DNA from: Streptomyces spiralis
Lineage (GTDB): Bacteria > Actinomycetota > Actinomycetes > Streptomycetales > Streptomycetaceae
Length of the DNA: 64,000 nt
Reading direction: 5' to 3'
Assembly: GCF_014654675.1 (NCBI RefSeq)
Contig: NZ_BNBC01000022.1
Coordinates: 85,555-149,554 of the forward strand
A program made the translations under genes and the position numbers. Within the stretch, counting starts at the first letter, position 1. The number at the start of each line of letters is the position of its first letter. This document shows positions 24,329 through 31,640 of the stretch, piece after piece. Under the pieces are notes generated by a model that saw only the letters and a program-made list of their open reading frames with translations, made no database searches and had not been told where the DNA came from.

Positions 24329-24586
24329 TCACACGGCCAGGGACAGGTCGTCCGCCCCGTCGGGGTCCGTGGGGGCCTGTGCCGCGCGGCCGGCGGCGAG
24401 CAGCAGCGCGTCCGCCCGGGCGATGGCGTCGTCGATGCTGGTGGTGCCCATCATGACGCACAACGTGTAACTGACGTCCTCCAGCTCCCGAGCCGTCTCG
24501 GCCCGCTCCCTCTCCGCCTGAGCGATCTTCAGCGATGCGTACCGAGTCAGCAACGTCCTGACGACCTTCGGGTCCGGAACCAGCAC
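24329..24586 (-). CDS. DUF5133 family protein
   Basis: The 85-residue product matches DUF5133, a small Streptomyces family. It starts MLVPDPKVVRTLLTRYASLK, followed by a helix and the signature DVSYTLCVMMGTTSIDDAI. Function is unknown. The GTG at 24586 has AGAGGGG six bases upstream; a longer upstream frame is not supported. It lies tail to tail with the graspetide ligase (73 bases) and next to a whiB-like gene on the same strand. A second member is at 62928-63236, with the matching block SGYTLCVLMG. Confidence 0.8.
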   Translation of the reverse strand: MLVPDPKVVRTLLTRYASLKIAQAERERAETARELEDVSYTLCVMMGTTSIDDAIARADALLLAAGRAAQAPTDPDGADDLSLAV

Positions 24587-24731
24587 GGAGCGCCCCTCTC
24601 TCGAATTTTTCCTGCGTATGCCCCAGGCACGCCGTGCCATGCATACCGACCGCCTAGCGGCACATGATTGTCCGGATTCCGTCGATTTCCGGTGGATCAA
24701 CAGTGGATCGACGTCGGGGACCCGTCGGCCG

Positions 24732-24977
24732 TCATCGGCGGCGGTCCTCGGATCTGCCGCGCACTCTGGCGCGGCGCTCCCCCGCGGTCATGCCGCCCCA
24801 GACGCCGTCGTACTCACTGTTGCGCAGGGCGAAGGCCAGGCACTCGCGCAGTACGGGGCACCGTCGGCACACCGCGCGGGCCTGTTCCGTCTGCCGCAGC
24901 GACAGAACGCCGTCCCCGAGCGGGAAGAAGAGTTCGGGGTCCTCGAAGCGGCACGCTCCGTGCTCGCGCCAGTTCAT
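24732..24977 (-). CDS. WhiB-like iron-sulfur transcription factor
   Basis: The 81-residue protein has all WhiB features: four cysteines (Cys9, Cys37, Cys40, Cys46) to hold a [4Fe-4S] cluster, the turn GVWGG at 58-62, and a basic C-terminal tail (ERRARVRGRSEDRRR) that can bind DNA. Wbl proteins act with the principal sigma factor in development, antibiotic production or stress. It is shorter than WhiB itself and closer in layout to the small Wbl class. The ATG at 24977 has GGAG eight bases upstream. Its promoter should lie in the gene-free stretch to its right. Confidence 0.92.
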   Translation of the reverse strand: MNWREHGACRFEDPELFFPLGDGVLSLRQTEQARAVCRRCPVLRECLAFALRNSEYDGVWGGMTAGERRARVRGRSEDRRR

Positions 24978-25457
24978 GGCCACTTCTCCGTCGCACCGCT
25001 CGTGGTGCGGGACGCGTGGAGCGGCGCGCGACGGACTCGCGCACCGCGCTCGATTCCTTGGGTGACGCTCACCGGGGCCTCCGCTGAACACTCGGCCGCA
25101 CATGTCCGGGCAGCTCCCGTCTACGGCGTCTCGGCGCCGCACGACCCGGCAGAGGTATCCGCAATATAGGTGCTTTGAGGGCCTTCGGCCAAGATTGTGT
25201 CAACGGCACGCAGCAGCCGGGCAGAAGAACAAGCCGTCATGAGCCGCCCAGGGCGCACGGCTTGCGGCGACGGCGGTGGTTCGGCGGGGAAATCTCCGCG
25301 CCCGCGCGGGGACCCGGGCTGCCCGGGCGCACGGCGAGGTGCCGGCCCGGGGTCGACGGTGAACTGCCGGCGTTCGCACGGCCGGCCAAGGCTTCGGCGC
25401 TCGTACGATCGGCAGGGCGTCCGCGCCCGCACGGTCGGCCAGGAGGTCGGCGCCCGC
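24978..25457. other. Gene-free region upstream of the whiB-like gene
   Basis: No gene is supported in these 480 bases. On the minus strand there is a TATATT at 25167-25162 and a TTGACA at 25202-25197, but they are about 29 bases apart, too far to be one promoter. They may be parts of two promoters for the whiB-like gene. Confidence 0.3.
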
Positions 25458-26003
25458 TCAGTCGGCGAGGGCGTCGGCGAGCTCGCCGGAGACCCGGGTG
25501 ATCTCCCGGTCCTGTTCCGCCAGCAACGTCCGCAGGGCACCACGTCGGGCCCGGACGGCCTGCCGCGCCCTGCGCTCCCACACCACGGGGTTCTCACGGT
25601 GGTTGAGGAGTTTGGGGTAGACGGCGGCGACGGACTCCCACTGGCGGGCGTCGGCGATGTTCTTGAGCAGCTGGAGGATCTGCGCCCGGCAGGTCACGTG
25701 CGGCAGCTGGGCGAGCTCCCACAGGAACGGGACCGTGGCGGCGGTCGCCTGTTCCACCACGAAGCCGTACTGGCAGATACGGGTGCGCAGGTCCTCCAGT
25801 GCGGCCCGGGCGGCCTCCGCCTCTCCACGGGCCACGCTGCGCAGCAGCTGGGGGATGGCGCTCGCGGGACCGGTGGAGTCCCTGATCTCGCTCCAGGGCA
25901 CCTGTCCCAGTGCCGAAAGGGGCGTGGTGGCGGCCACGCCGGTCGGGGTCGTCGCGCGGTCGGTGCGCTGTGTGCTCGGCTGCTCCGTCGGTGCGGTGCG
26001 CAT
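25458..26003 (-). CDS. HEAT-like helical protein of unknown function
   Basis: The 181-residue product begins with a Thr-rich disordered stretch. A conserved-looking helical region follows: PWSEIRDSTGPASAIPQLLR, AALEDLRTRICQYGFVVEQA, TAATVPFLWELAQLPHVTCR, AQILQLLKNIADARQW. Repeated helix pairs and the spacing suggest a HEAT-like fold. From memory, relatives occur near regulatory genes in Streptomyces, with no known function. The ATG at 26003 has AAAGG nine bases upstream. It follows the ATPase gene on the same strand after 45 bases, so the two may be co-transcribed. Confidence 0.7.
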   Translation of the reverse strand: MRTAPTEQPSTQRTDRATTPTGVAATTPLSALGQVPWSEIRDSTGPASAIPQLLRSVARGEAEAARAALEDLRTRICQYGFVVEQATAATVPFLWELAQLPHVTCRAQILQLLKNIADARQWESVAAVYPKLLNHRENPVVWERRARQAVRARRGALRTLLAEQDREITRVSGELADALAD

Positions 26004-26048
26004 GGCGTCGGGCCTTTCCGCGGCGGGCGTACGGGGGGGGAGGGTGGG

Positions 26049-26585
26049 TCAGTGGGGCGGGCTGGTCGGCAGCCTGGCCCAGACGGTCTTGCCCTGCGGC
26101 GGTCTCGGGGTCCAGCCCCACTCCTCCGCCAGGGCCTCGACGATGCCCAGTCCCCGGCCGTGCTCCGCCAGGCCGGGGCCGGCCGGGCGGGTGGGCACGG
26201 GGCGACTGCCACAGGGGTCGGAGACGGTGAGCACCAGATGAGCGCCGTCGAGGGCGAGCCCGAGCCAGACGTCCGTGCGCCCCTCAGGGGCGAACGGCAC
26301 CGCGTGCGTCGCGGCGTTGGCCGCGAGCTCGGTGACGACGACGGCGGCATCGTCACCGCAGTGGTCGAGCGACCAGCCGGACAGCGTCCGGCGCGTGAAG
26401 GCGCGGGCGCGGGCGAAGCCCTCCCGGCCGCACTCGATGCGCAGCGCCGCGGCCGCGAGCGCGCCGGGGACCATGTCCGGCGCCCGGCCGGACATGGTCC
26501 CCGGTGCTGCCATGGTCGGCGCGCCGGGCGTTCCGAGCTGCGGGCTCGCGGGTGAAGGCACGGCATCTCCCTGATGCGACGTCAC
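26049..26585 (-). CDS. RsbW-like ATP-binding protein (HATPase_c_2)
   Basis: The 178-residue protein has a GHKL ATPase domain from about residue 50: the N-box VVTELAANAATHA, a D-box region (LTVSDPCG) and the G-box GRGLGIVEALAEEWG. This is the anti-sigma factor/serine kinase family of RsbW and SpoIIAB. Members in Streptomyces often act on anti-anti-sigma factors or pair with XRE/DUF397 proteins, which lie just to the right here. The GTG at 26585 gives a low-complexity N-terminus containing a perfect 17-bp inverted repeat, so a start nearer the ATPase domain is possible. Confidence 0.8.
   Translation of the reverse strand: MTSHQGDAVPSPASPQLGTPGAPTMAAPGTMSGRAPDMVPGALAAAALRIECGREGFARARAFTRRTLSGWSLDHCGDDAAVVVTELAANAATHAVPFAPEGRTDVWLGLALDGAHLVLTVSDPCGSRPVPTRPAGPGLAEHGRGLGIVEALAEEWGWTPRPPQGKTVWARLPTSPPH
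26464..26504. repeat. Perfect 17-bp inverted repeat inside the RsbW-like gene
   Basis: The arms at 26464-26480 and 26488-26504 are perfectly complementary, with a 7-base spacer. They fall in the N-terminal codons of the annotated ATPase frame. A hairpin this strong near the start of a message would affect translation or mark an operator. Confidence 0.7.
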
Positions 26586-26770
26586 CGTGTGGCGCCGACC
26601 GAGGGGTTGACGCCACGGCTATTATCCACGCTGACGGCGTCCGCGTGCAATTGCACGCGAAATTTCTCGTGAAAATGCTCGGCGACGGGAAGAGTCCGGT
26701 GGGACGCGGCCGGCCCCGGCAGCGGGCCGGGCACGCCTCACGGCGGAACGTGAACAGCAAGGAGAATGCG

Positions 26771-27001
26771 GTGCCACCAGTGCGCAACGGAGTGCGGGCC
26801 AGTTCCCTGGACACCCGATGGATCAAGAGCAGGCACAGCAACGCCGAGGGCAACTGCGTGGAGGTCGCCGCCCTCGTCGGCGGGGACATCGCGGTGCGCA
26901 ACTCCCGCGACCCCGACGGCCCCGCCCTGGTCTACACCCCCGCGGAGGTGGCCGCGTTCCTGGCGGGCGCGAAGGAGGGCGAGTTCGACCACTTGCTGTG
27001 A
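26771..27001 (+). CDS. DUF397 domain protein
   Basis: The 76-residue product is a classic DUF397 protein. It has WIKSRHSNAEGNCVEVA (residues 17-33), then VRNSRDPDGPALVYTPAEVA and a C-terminal FLAGAKEGEFDHLL. These small proteins nearly always sit beside an XRE/DUF5753 regulator and are thought to antagonise or partner it, as in the WhiJ/BldB-type systems. The GTG at 26771 has AAGGAG six bases upstream. The XRE gene starts 120 bases downstream on the same strand. Confidence 0.9.
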   Translation: MPPVRNGVRASSLDTRWIKSRHSNAEGNCVEVAALVGGDIAVRNSRDPDGPALVYTPAEVAAFLAGAKEGEFDHLL

Positions 27002-27121
27002 GCTGCGCCCCTTACGCGGTGAAGCGGAAGGGGTGTAACGACTTGCGCTGACGGATGCGCTCCGCAGCGGGGCGGTGCGATAGTGTAAACCTCAAGTCTG
27101 CCGGTCCACTGGGGAGTCAGG

Positions 27122-28042
27122 ATGTCAGCCGAGCCGCATCGCCTCTCCCGCCTCGAACCGTATCTGGACCGGTCAGAGCCGGCCCCGACGCTTTTGAAGA
27201 TGCTGGTCGGTGTCCAGCTGGCGGGTTTCCGCGAGGACGCCGGTCTGTCGCAGGAGCAGGCGGCACGCGAACTGGGATTCAGTGCCGCCAAGCTCTCCCG
27301 CATCGAGTCCGGCAAGGGACGCCGTCCTCCGGCGGAGGCCGACGTCCGCGCCCTACTGCGGTTGTACGACACCGACGACTACGAGTCCTCCGTCCTGCTG
27401 AAGCTGCTGCGGCGCGCGGGCGAGCCCGGCTGGTGGCAGCGCTACGACAAGCGGCTGATGCCCGAGTGGTTCGACCGGCTGGTCGGGCTCCAGGAGGCGG
27501 CCGCCGCGATCCGCACCTTCGAGATCCAGTACGTCCCCGGTCTGCTGCAGACCCCGGCGTACACCCGGGCCGTGGTGGAACGCGGGCTGCCGACCGCGTC
27601 CGCCGGCGAGGTGCAGCGGCGCGTGGAACTGCGCACCCGCCGCGCGGAGTTGGTCACCCGCCAGGACGCACCCCAGCTGTGGGCGATCATCGACGAGTCG
27701 GTGCTGCTGCGCGTGCTGGGCAGCCGGGTCGTCATGCGCGACCAGCTCACCCGCCTCGTCGAGATGGCCCAGCGCCCCAATGTGACGCTGCAGGTCGTGC
27801 CGTTGGACGTGACGAACGCGTCCGCGCCCAACGTCCCGATCACCTATCTCCGCTTCGGCGGGCTCGACCTGCCCGACGTCGTCTACCTCGAGCACATCCG
27901 CAGCGCCAACTTCCTCGAGGACCGCGACGAGACGGAGGAGTACCGGATCGCGCTCGACCGGCTGGCCGACGAGGCACTGACGCCCCTGGAGTCCCTGGCG
28001 TTGCTGCGCAAGACGATGAAGGACCGCTACGCGGCGCCCTGA
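27122..28042 (+). CDS. XRE-family regulator with DUF5753 (WhiJ-like)
   Basis: The 306-residue protein has a Cro/CI-type helix-turn-helix at about 30-75 (LAGFREDAGLSQEQAARELG and SAAKLSRIESGKGRRPP). The DUF5753 domain follows from about 115 to 290 (FEIQYVPGLLQTPAYTRAVV, the RRVELRTRRAELVTR block, PNVTLQVVPLDV). Such proteins control development and secondary metabolism and are paired with DUF397 partners. It lies directly after DUF397 and before a DUF574 methyltransferase, the usual Streptomyces neighbourhood. The ATG at 27122 is preceded by GGGGAGTCAGG. Confidence 0.9.
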   Translation: MSAEPHRLSRLEPYLDRSEPAPTLLKMLVGVQLAGFREDAGLSQEQAARELGFSAAKLSRIESGKGRRPPAEADVRALLRLYDTDDYESSVLLKLLRRAGEPGWWQRYDKRLMPEWFDRLVGLQEAAAAIRTFEIQYVPGLLQTPAYTRAVVERGLPTASAGEVQRRVELRTRRAELVTRQDAPQLWAIIDESVLLRVLGSRVVMRDQLTRLVEMAQRPNVTLQVVPLDVTNASAPNVPITYLRFGGLDLPDVVYLEHIRSANFLEDRDETEEYRIALDRLADEALTPLESLALLRKTMKDRYAAP

Positions 28043-28104
28043 CCGGCACCGGCACCCCGTCGATCGCACCACCACCGCGCCGTGCGCCGACCCCGGCGGG
28101 GTTC

Positions 28105-28923
28105 CTAGCGGAGCAGTCCCAGACCACCGAACTCCACCCACTCATGGGTGAGCTGACGGGGCGCCACCTCGGTGTCCGGCCGCCAAGTGGACACCTCCAC
28201 CAGCCCCGGTTCGAGGATCTCCAGGCCGTCGAACCACTCGTACACGTCCTTCTGCTCGCGCACCCGGCCCCAGTGACCCTGCGTGGCCTGGTCCATGAAG
28301 TTGGTGACGAACTCGCGGACCTCGGGGTCCTCGCTCACCAGTTGACACATGAGCATGATGCTGCCGGGCGCGAGGTGTGAGCGCACGCGCTCGACCACCG
28401 CGAGCGGGCCGTCGGTGTCGCTGTCCGGGATGCAGTGGAACACCGAGTTGAACAGCACGGCGACCGGCTCGGAGAAGTCGATCAGCCGCTTGGTGTCCGG
28501 GTGCGCGAGGATCTCGTCGGTGCGGCGCATGTCGGCGTGGATGACCGCGGTGCGCTCGTCCTGCTGCAGCAGGGCGCGACCGTGGACCAGCACCATCGGG
28601 TCGTTGTCCACGTACACCACGCGCGTGTCGGACGAGACCCGCTGGGCGACCTGGTGGACGTTGTCCTGGGTGGGCAGGCCGGAGCCGTGGTCGAGGAACT
28701 GCCGGATGCCGTACTCCTCGGCGATCACCCTGACGGCCCGCTGCAGGAAGCGGCGGTTGTTCAGGGCGAGCCGGCGCGTGCTGGGGACGACCTTGTCGAG
28801 TTCCTCGCACGCGGCGCGGTCCGCCGCGTAGTTGTCCTTGCCGCCGAGGTAGTGGTCGTACATGCGCGCGGCGGTCGGCACGTTCTCGTCGATCTTCGTG
28901 GACAGCTGGTTCTCCGTAGGCAT
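28105..28923 (-). CDS. SAM-dependent methyltransferase, DUF574 family (second copy)
   Basis: The 272-residue protein is a DUF574 methyltransferase. It begins with a short helix, then TAARMYDHYLGGKDNYAADR, the SAM loop FLDHGSGLPTQDNVHQVA, and TRVVYVDNDPMVL. The C-terminal part has ILEPGLVEVSTWRPD. It is complete and of normal length. It converges on the XRE/DUF5753 gene; this pairing is common in Streptomyces, and the function is unknown. The ATG at 28923 follows GGGGGA. It is a paralogue of the gene at 1897-2727 and better conserved at the N-terminus. Confidence 0.88.
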   Translation of the reverse strand: MPTENQLSTKIDENVPTAARMYDHYLGGKDNYAADRAACEELDKVVPSTRRLALNNRRFLQRAVRVIAEEYGIRQFLDHGSGLPTQDNVHQVAQRVSSDTRVVYVDNDPMVLVHGRALLQQDERTAVIHADMRRTDEILAHPDTKRLIDFSEPVAVLFNSVFHCIPDSDTDGPLAVVERVRSHLAPGSIMLMCQLVSEDPEVREFVTNFMDQATQGHWGRVREQKDVYEWFDGLEILEPGLVEVSTWRPDTEVAPRQLTHEWVEFGGLGLLR

Positions 28924-29249
28924 CGATCCCCCAGATTCGCCGAATCCACCGCGCCAACTGGGCCGGTCTGACAGAGAGTACATCGTAGGGAAGCCGTGTT
29001 CGGCCGAACCAGTCCACGAACGAACGACAGCACGGAACATCCGCCCGAACTGCCCGATCGTCACGAAGTCTTCACTTCGAAAGGCACTCGACGACGCCCT
29101 CAACAGGCTTGTTTTCGAACGGACTTGCGGCAAACGGCGCACGGCCCGTCCGACGTCCCGACCGCTGTGACACGCTCGGTCACGACAGGACAGGAGGGGG
29201 ACGGACCCGGTTCCGTCCCCCTCGTTCGACACCACGGAGAGGCAGCGGC
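28924..29249. other. Divergent intergenic region with inverted repeats
   Basis: No gene is supported in these 326 bases between the methyltransferase and oxidoreductase genes. CGAAGT-CTTC-ACTTCG at 29064-29079 is a perfect small inverted repeat that could be an operator. The stronger hairpin at 29194-29223 is listed separately. Confidence 0.35.
29194..29223 (+). terminator. 12-bp hairpin just upstream of the Gfo/Idh gene
   Basis: GAGGGGGACGGA (29194-29205) pairs perfectly with TCCGTCCCCCTC (29212-29223) around a 6-base loop, 26 bases before the ATG at 29250. There is no T-run. It could end an upstream transcript or act as a leader attenuator for the oxidoreductase gene. Confidence 0.5.
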
Positions 29250-30128
29250 ATGCGCATAGGACTGCTCGGCACCGGCCCCTGGGCCCGGATGGTCCACGCT
29301 CCCGCCCTGAGCGGGCACGACGAACTGGAGTTCGTCGGCGTGTGGGGACGACGGGCGGACGCCGCCAAGGAGCTGGCCGGACGCCACGGCACCCGCGCCT
29401 ACGACGACGTGGACGCCCTGCTGGCCGAGGTGGACGCGGTCGCGGTCGCGCTCCCGCCGGACGTGCAGGCCGATCTGGCGGTGCGTGCCGCACGCGCCGG
29501 GTGCCATCTGCTGCTGGACAAGCCCCTGGCCGCGACGGTGTCCCAGGGCCGCGCCGTGGTCGAGGCGGCCCGGGAGGCCCAGGTCGCCTCGGTGGTCTTC
29601 TTCACCACGCGGTTCCAGACCGGGCCGGAGTCCTGGATCGCGTCGCAGGCCGGGCAGGAGGGCTGGTTCACGGCGCGGGCCGAGTGGCTGGGCGCGGTGT
29701 TCACCGGTGACAGCCCGTTCGCCGACTCGCCGTGGCGGCAGGAGAAGGGCGCGCTGTGGGACGTGGGCCCGCACGCGTTGTCGGTGCTGCTGCCGGTGCT
29801 GGGCGACGTACGCCGGGTTGCGGCCGCCGCGCACGGGCCCGGGGACACCGTGCACGTGGTCCTCGATCACGCCGGCGGCGCCTCGAGCACCCTGACCCTG
29901 AGCCTCACCGCTCCGCCGGCGGCGGCAGGGGCCGCCGTGGAACTGCGCGGCACGGCCGGGGTGACCACCCTTCCCGAGAGCTCCGAGGAGGCGGTCGCCT
30001 CCTTCGCCCGGGCGGCCGACGCGCTGCTCACCGCCGCGCGCACCGGGCGCCCGCATCCGTGCGACGCCGCGTTCGGCCTGCGGGTCACGGAGATCCTCGC
30101 GGCGGCGGAGTCACTGCTGGCGCGCTGA
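29250..30128 (+). CDS. Gfo/Idh/MocA-type NAD(P)-dependent oxidoreductase
   Basis: The 292-residue protein has the N-terminal Rossmann fold MRIGLLGTGPWARMVHAPAL (residues 1-20), followed by VGVWGRRADAAKELA and the family motif CHLLLDKPLA (EKP-type, here DKP). The C-terminal half is the substrate-binding sheet (KGALWDVGPHALSVLLPVL carries the conserved catalytic-region residues). Substrates are usually sugars or inositols. It is a little short for the family. The ATG at 29250 has GGAGAGG upstream. A stable hairpin sits in its leader. No neighbouring sugar gene fixes its role. Confidence 0.88.
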   Translation: MRIGLLGTGPWARMVHAPALSGHDELEFVGVWGRRADAAKELAGRHGTRAYDDVDALLAEVDAVAVALPPDVQADLAVRAARAGCHLLLDKPLAATVSQGRAVVEAAREAQVASVVFFTTRFQTGPESWIASQAGQEGWFTARAEWLGAVFTGDSPFADSPWRQEKGALWDVGPHALSVLLPVLGDVRRVAAAAHGPGDTVHVVLDHAGGASSTLTLSLTAPPAAAGAAVELRGTAGVTTLPESSEEAVASFARAADALLTAARTGRPHPCDAAFGLRVTEILAAAESLLAR

Positions 30129-30312
30129 AGGCTGGTGCGGAAGGCCGAGCGGGCGGGCGGGCGCCCGCACAGGATTAAGGGGCTCTTAAGCGCGGATTAA
30201 GCGCCGACCGCCGCCGACCGCGTTACCCAAGTAGGCGCGGATTCAAGGACCTTGGGTCGGCGCCGCGGCGGTTGCGCGTTCCGCGGTGCTGCGTAGCATC
30301 GGGGACCCCGAC

Positions 30313-30336
30313 GGCGGTGAGAGCGCTCTCACCGCC
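30313..30336. promoter_or_regulatory. Perfect 24-bp palindromic operator (LacI type)
   Basis: The palindrome is centred on GCGC, with each half reading GGCGGTGAGAGC from the outside in. The core TGAGAGCGCTCTCA is a typical LacI/CebR-like operator, differing at a few bases from the known CebR box TGGGAGCGCTCCCA. It lies 51 bases upstream of the glucanase ATG. Confidence 0.75.
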
Positions 30337-30387
30337 TGCCGCCGTCGCTCCCCCCATGCACGTGTCGCTCCAAGGAGGCACCCCCAC

Positions 30388-31584
30388 ATGGCCCCTCGCC
30401 ACCAGCGCACCCTCGGCCGCAGGAAGTTCCTCGCCGCTCTCGGCGGCGTGGCGGTGGCCGCGCCCGCCGCCGCCGTGATCGCCCCGCACGCCCTGGCGGG
30501 GACGCCGTCGCAGACCGCGGCGGCCGCGGACACGCTGCCGCTGACGATCGTCAACAACACCGGTTCCTTCGGCAATGCCTCCGTCCACGTGTACATCGTG
30601 GGCAACCAGGACGGCCGGCAGGTCAGGGTCACGCCCGAGGGCACGCTCGCGCCGATCGCCGTCTCGGACAACGGCGCGGACGGCTTCACCGACTACGCGA
30701 TACCGCTGGCCGGCAGCGGCGAGACCCGGCTGTCCCTGCCGCGGATGTCCGGCCGGATCTACGTGTCCCTCGGGCAGAAGCTCAAGCTGCGGGCCGTCAC
30801 CGACGGGGCCGGCAACCCCGCCCTGCAGTACCCGGCGGGCTGGGTGTCCTCCGACCCCAACTATCCGGTGCTGCACGACTGCGCCGAGTTCACGTACAAC
30901 GCCTCGGGCATGTTCTGCAACACGACCATGGTCGACATGTTCAGCGTGCCGCTGAGCATCCGCCTGACCGGCGCCCGGGACCAGACGACCGGCACCCTGC
31001 GCGACGGCGGACGGGCGGCGGCGTTCGCCGCCGTGCGGCAGGCCGAGGGGTTCGGGAAGCTGGTCGTGGACGACACCCGGGTGATCGCCCCGGGCCACGG
31101 ACTGGACGCCGGACTGTTCGCCAAGGACTACTTCGCCCCGTACATCGACGAGGTCTGGAGCACGTACACGGGCAAGGACCTCACGGTCGCCACGGCCGCG
31201 GGCACGTTCACCGGCCGGGTGCGCGGCGGGAAGCTCGTCCTCGCGGGGCCGGCCACCGTCTCCTTCGACCAGCCGACCACCCGGGACGTGCTGTTCTGCG
31301 ACGGCGCGCTCGCCGCGCCCAACGACGGGACGACCGGTCCCGTCGCCGCGGTGGTCGGTGCCGGTTTCAACCGTTCCACGCTGCTGGCCTCCGCAGCCCA
31401 GCCGGTGACCGACGCCTCCTCCTTCTACCGCACCGCCGTCACCAACCACTACGCCGCCGCCATGCACGCGGCCACCGGGGACGGCCGGGCCTACGGCTTC
31501 GCCTTCGACGACGTGGCGGACTTCGCCTCCTACATCCAGGACACGGCCCCTTCGAACATCCGCCTGACCCTTACCCCCTTCTAG
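30388..31584 (+). CDS. Exported GH64 beta-1,3-glucanase
   Basis: The 398-residue protein has a Tat signal (RRKFLAALGGVAVAAPAAAV, residues 11-30). The mature part is a glycoside hydrolase family 64 domain with the thaumatin-like N-half: LTIVNNTGSFGNASVHVYIV, SGRIYVSLGQKLKL, CAEFTYNASGMFCNTTMVDM, PLSIRLTGARD. The C-half includes FDDVADFASYIQD near the end. GH64 enzymes release laminari-pentaose-type oligomers from beta-1,3-glucans such as fungal walls. The ATG at 30388 has AAGGAGG upstream. The palindromic operator at 30313-30336 implies repression relieved by a glucan-derived sugar; no LacI gene is adjacent. Confidence 0.9.
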   Translation: MAPRHQRTLGRRKFLAALGGVAVAAPAAAVIAPHALAGTPSQTAAAADTLPLTIVNNTGSFGNASVHVYIVGNQDGRQVRVTPEGTLAPIAVSDNGADGFTDYAIPLAGSGETRLSLPRMSGRIYVSLGQKLKLRAVTDGAGNPALQYPAGWVSSDPNYPVLHDCAEFTYNASGMFCNTTMVDMFSVPLSIRLTGARDQTTGTLRDGGRAAAFAAVRQAEGFGKLVVDDTRVIAPGHGLDAGLFAKDYFAPYIDEVWSTYTGKDLTVATAAGTFTGRVRGGKLVLAGPATVSFDQPTTRDVLFCDGALAAPNDGTTGPVAAVVGAGFNRSTLLASAAQPVTDASSFYRTAVTNHYAAAMHAATGDGRAYGFAFDDVADFASYIQDTAPSNIRLTLTPF

Positions 31585-31640
31585 ATTCCACCGGGGGGTC
31601 TCGACGTGCGGCCGGGGTGGGGGCGTAGCAGCGTGGTGGT

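Noticed and set aside
25175..25501. Small plus-strand ORF upstream of the HEAT-like gene
   Set aside because: Composition is Arg/Pro-rich with no conserved look, and it overlaps the end of the minus-strand gene.
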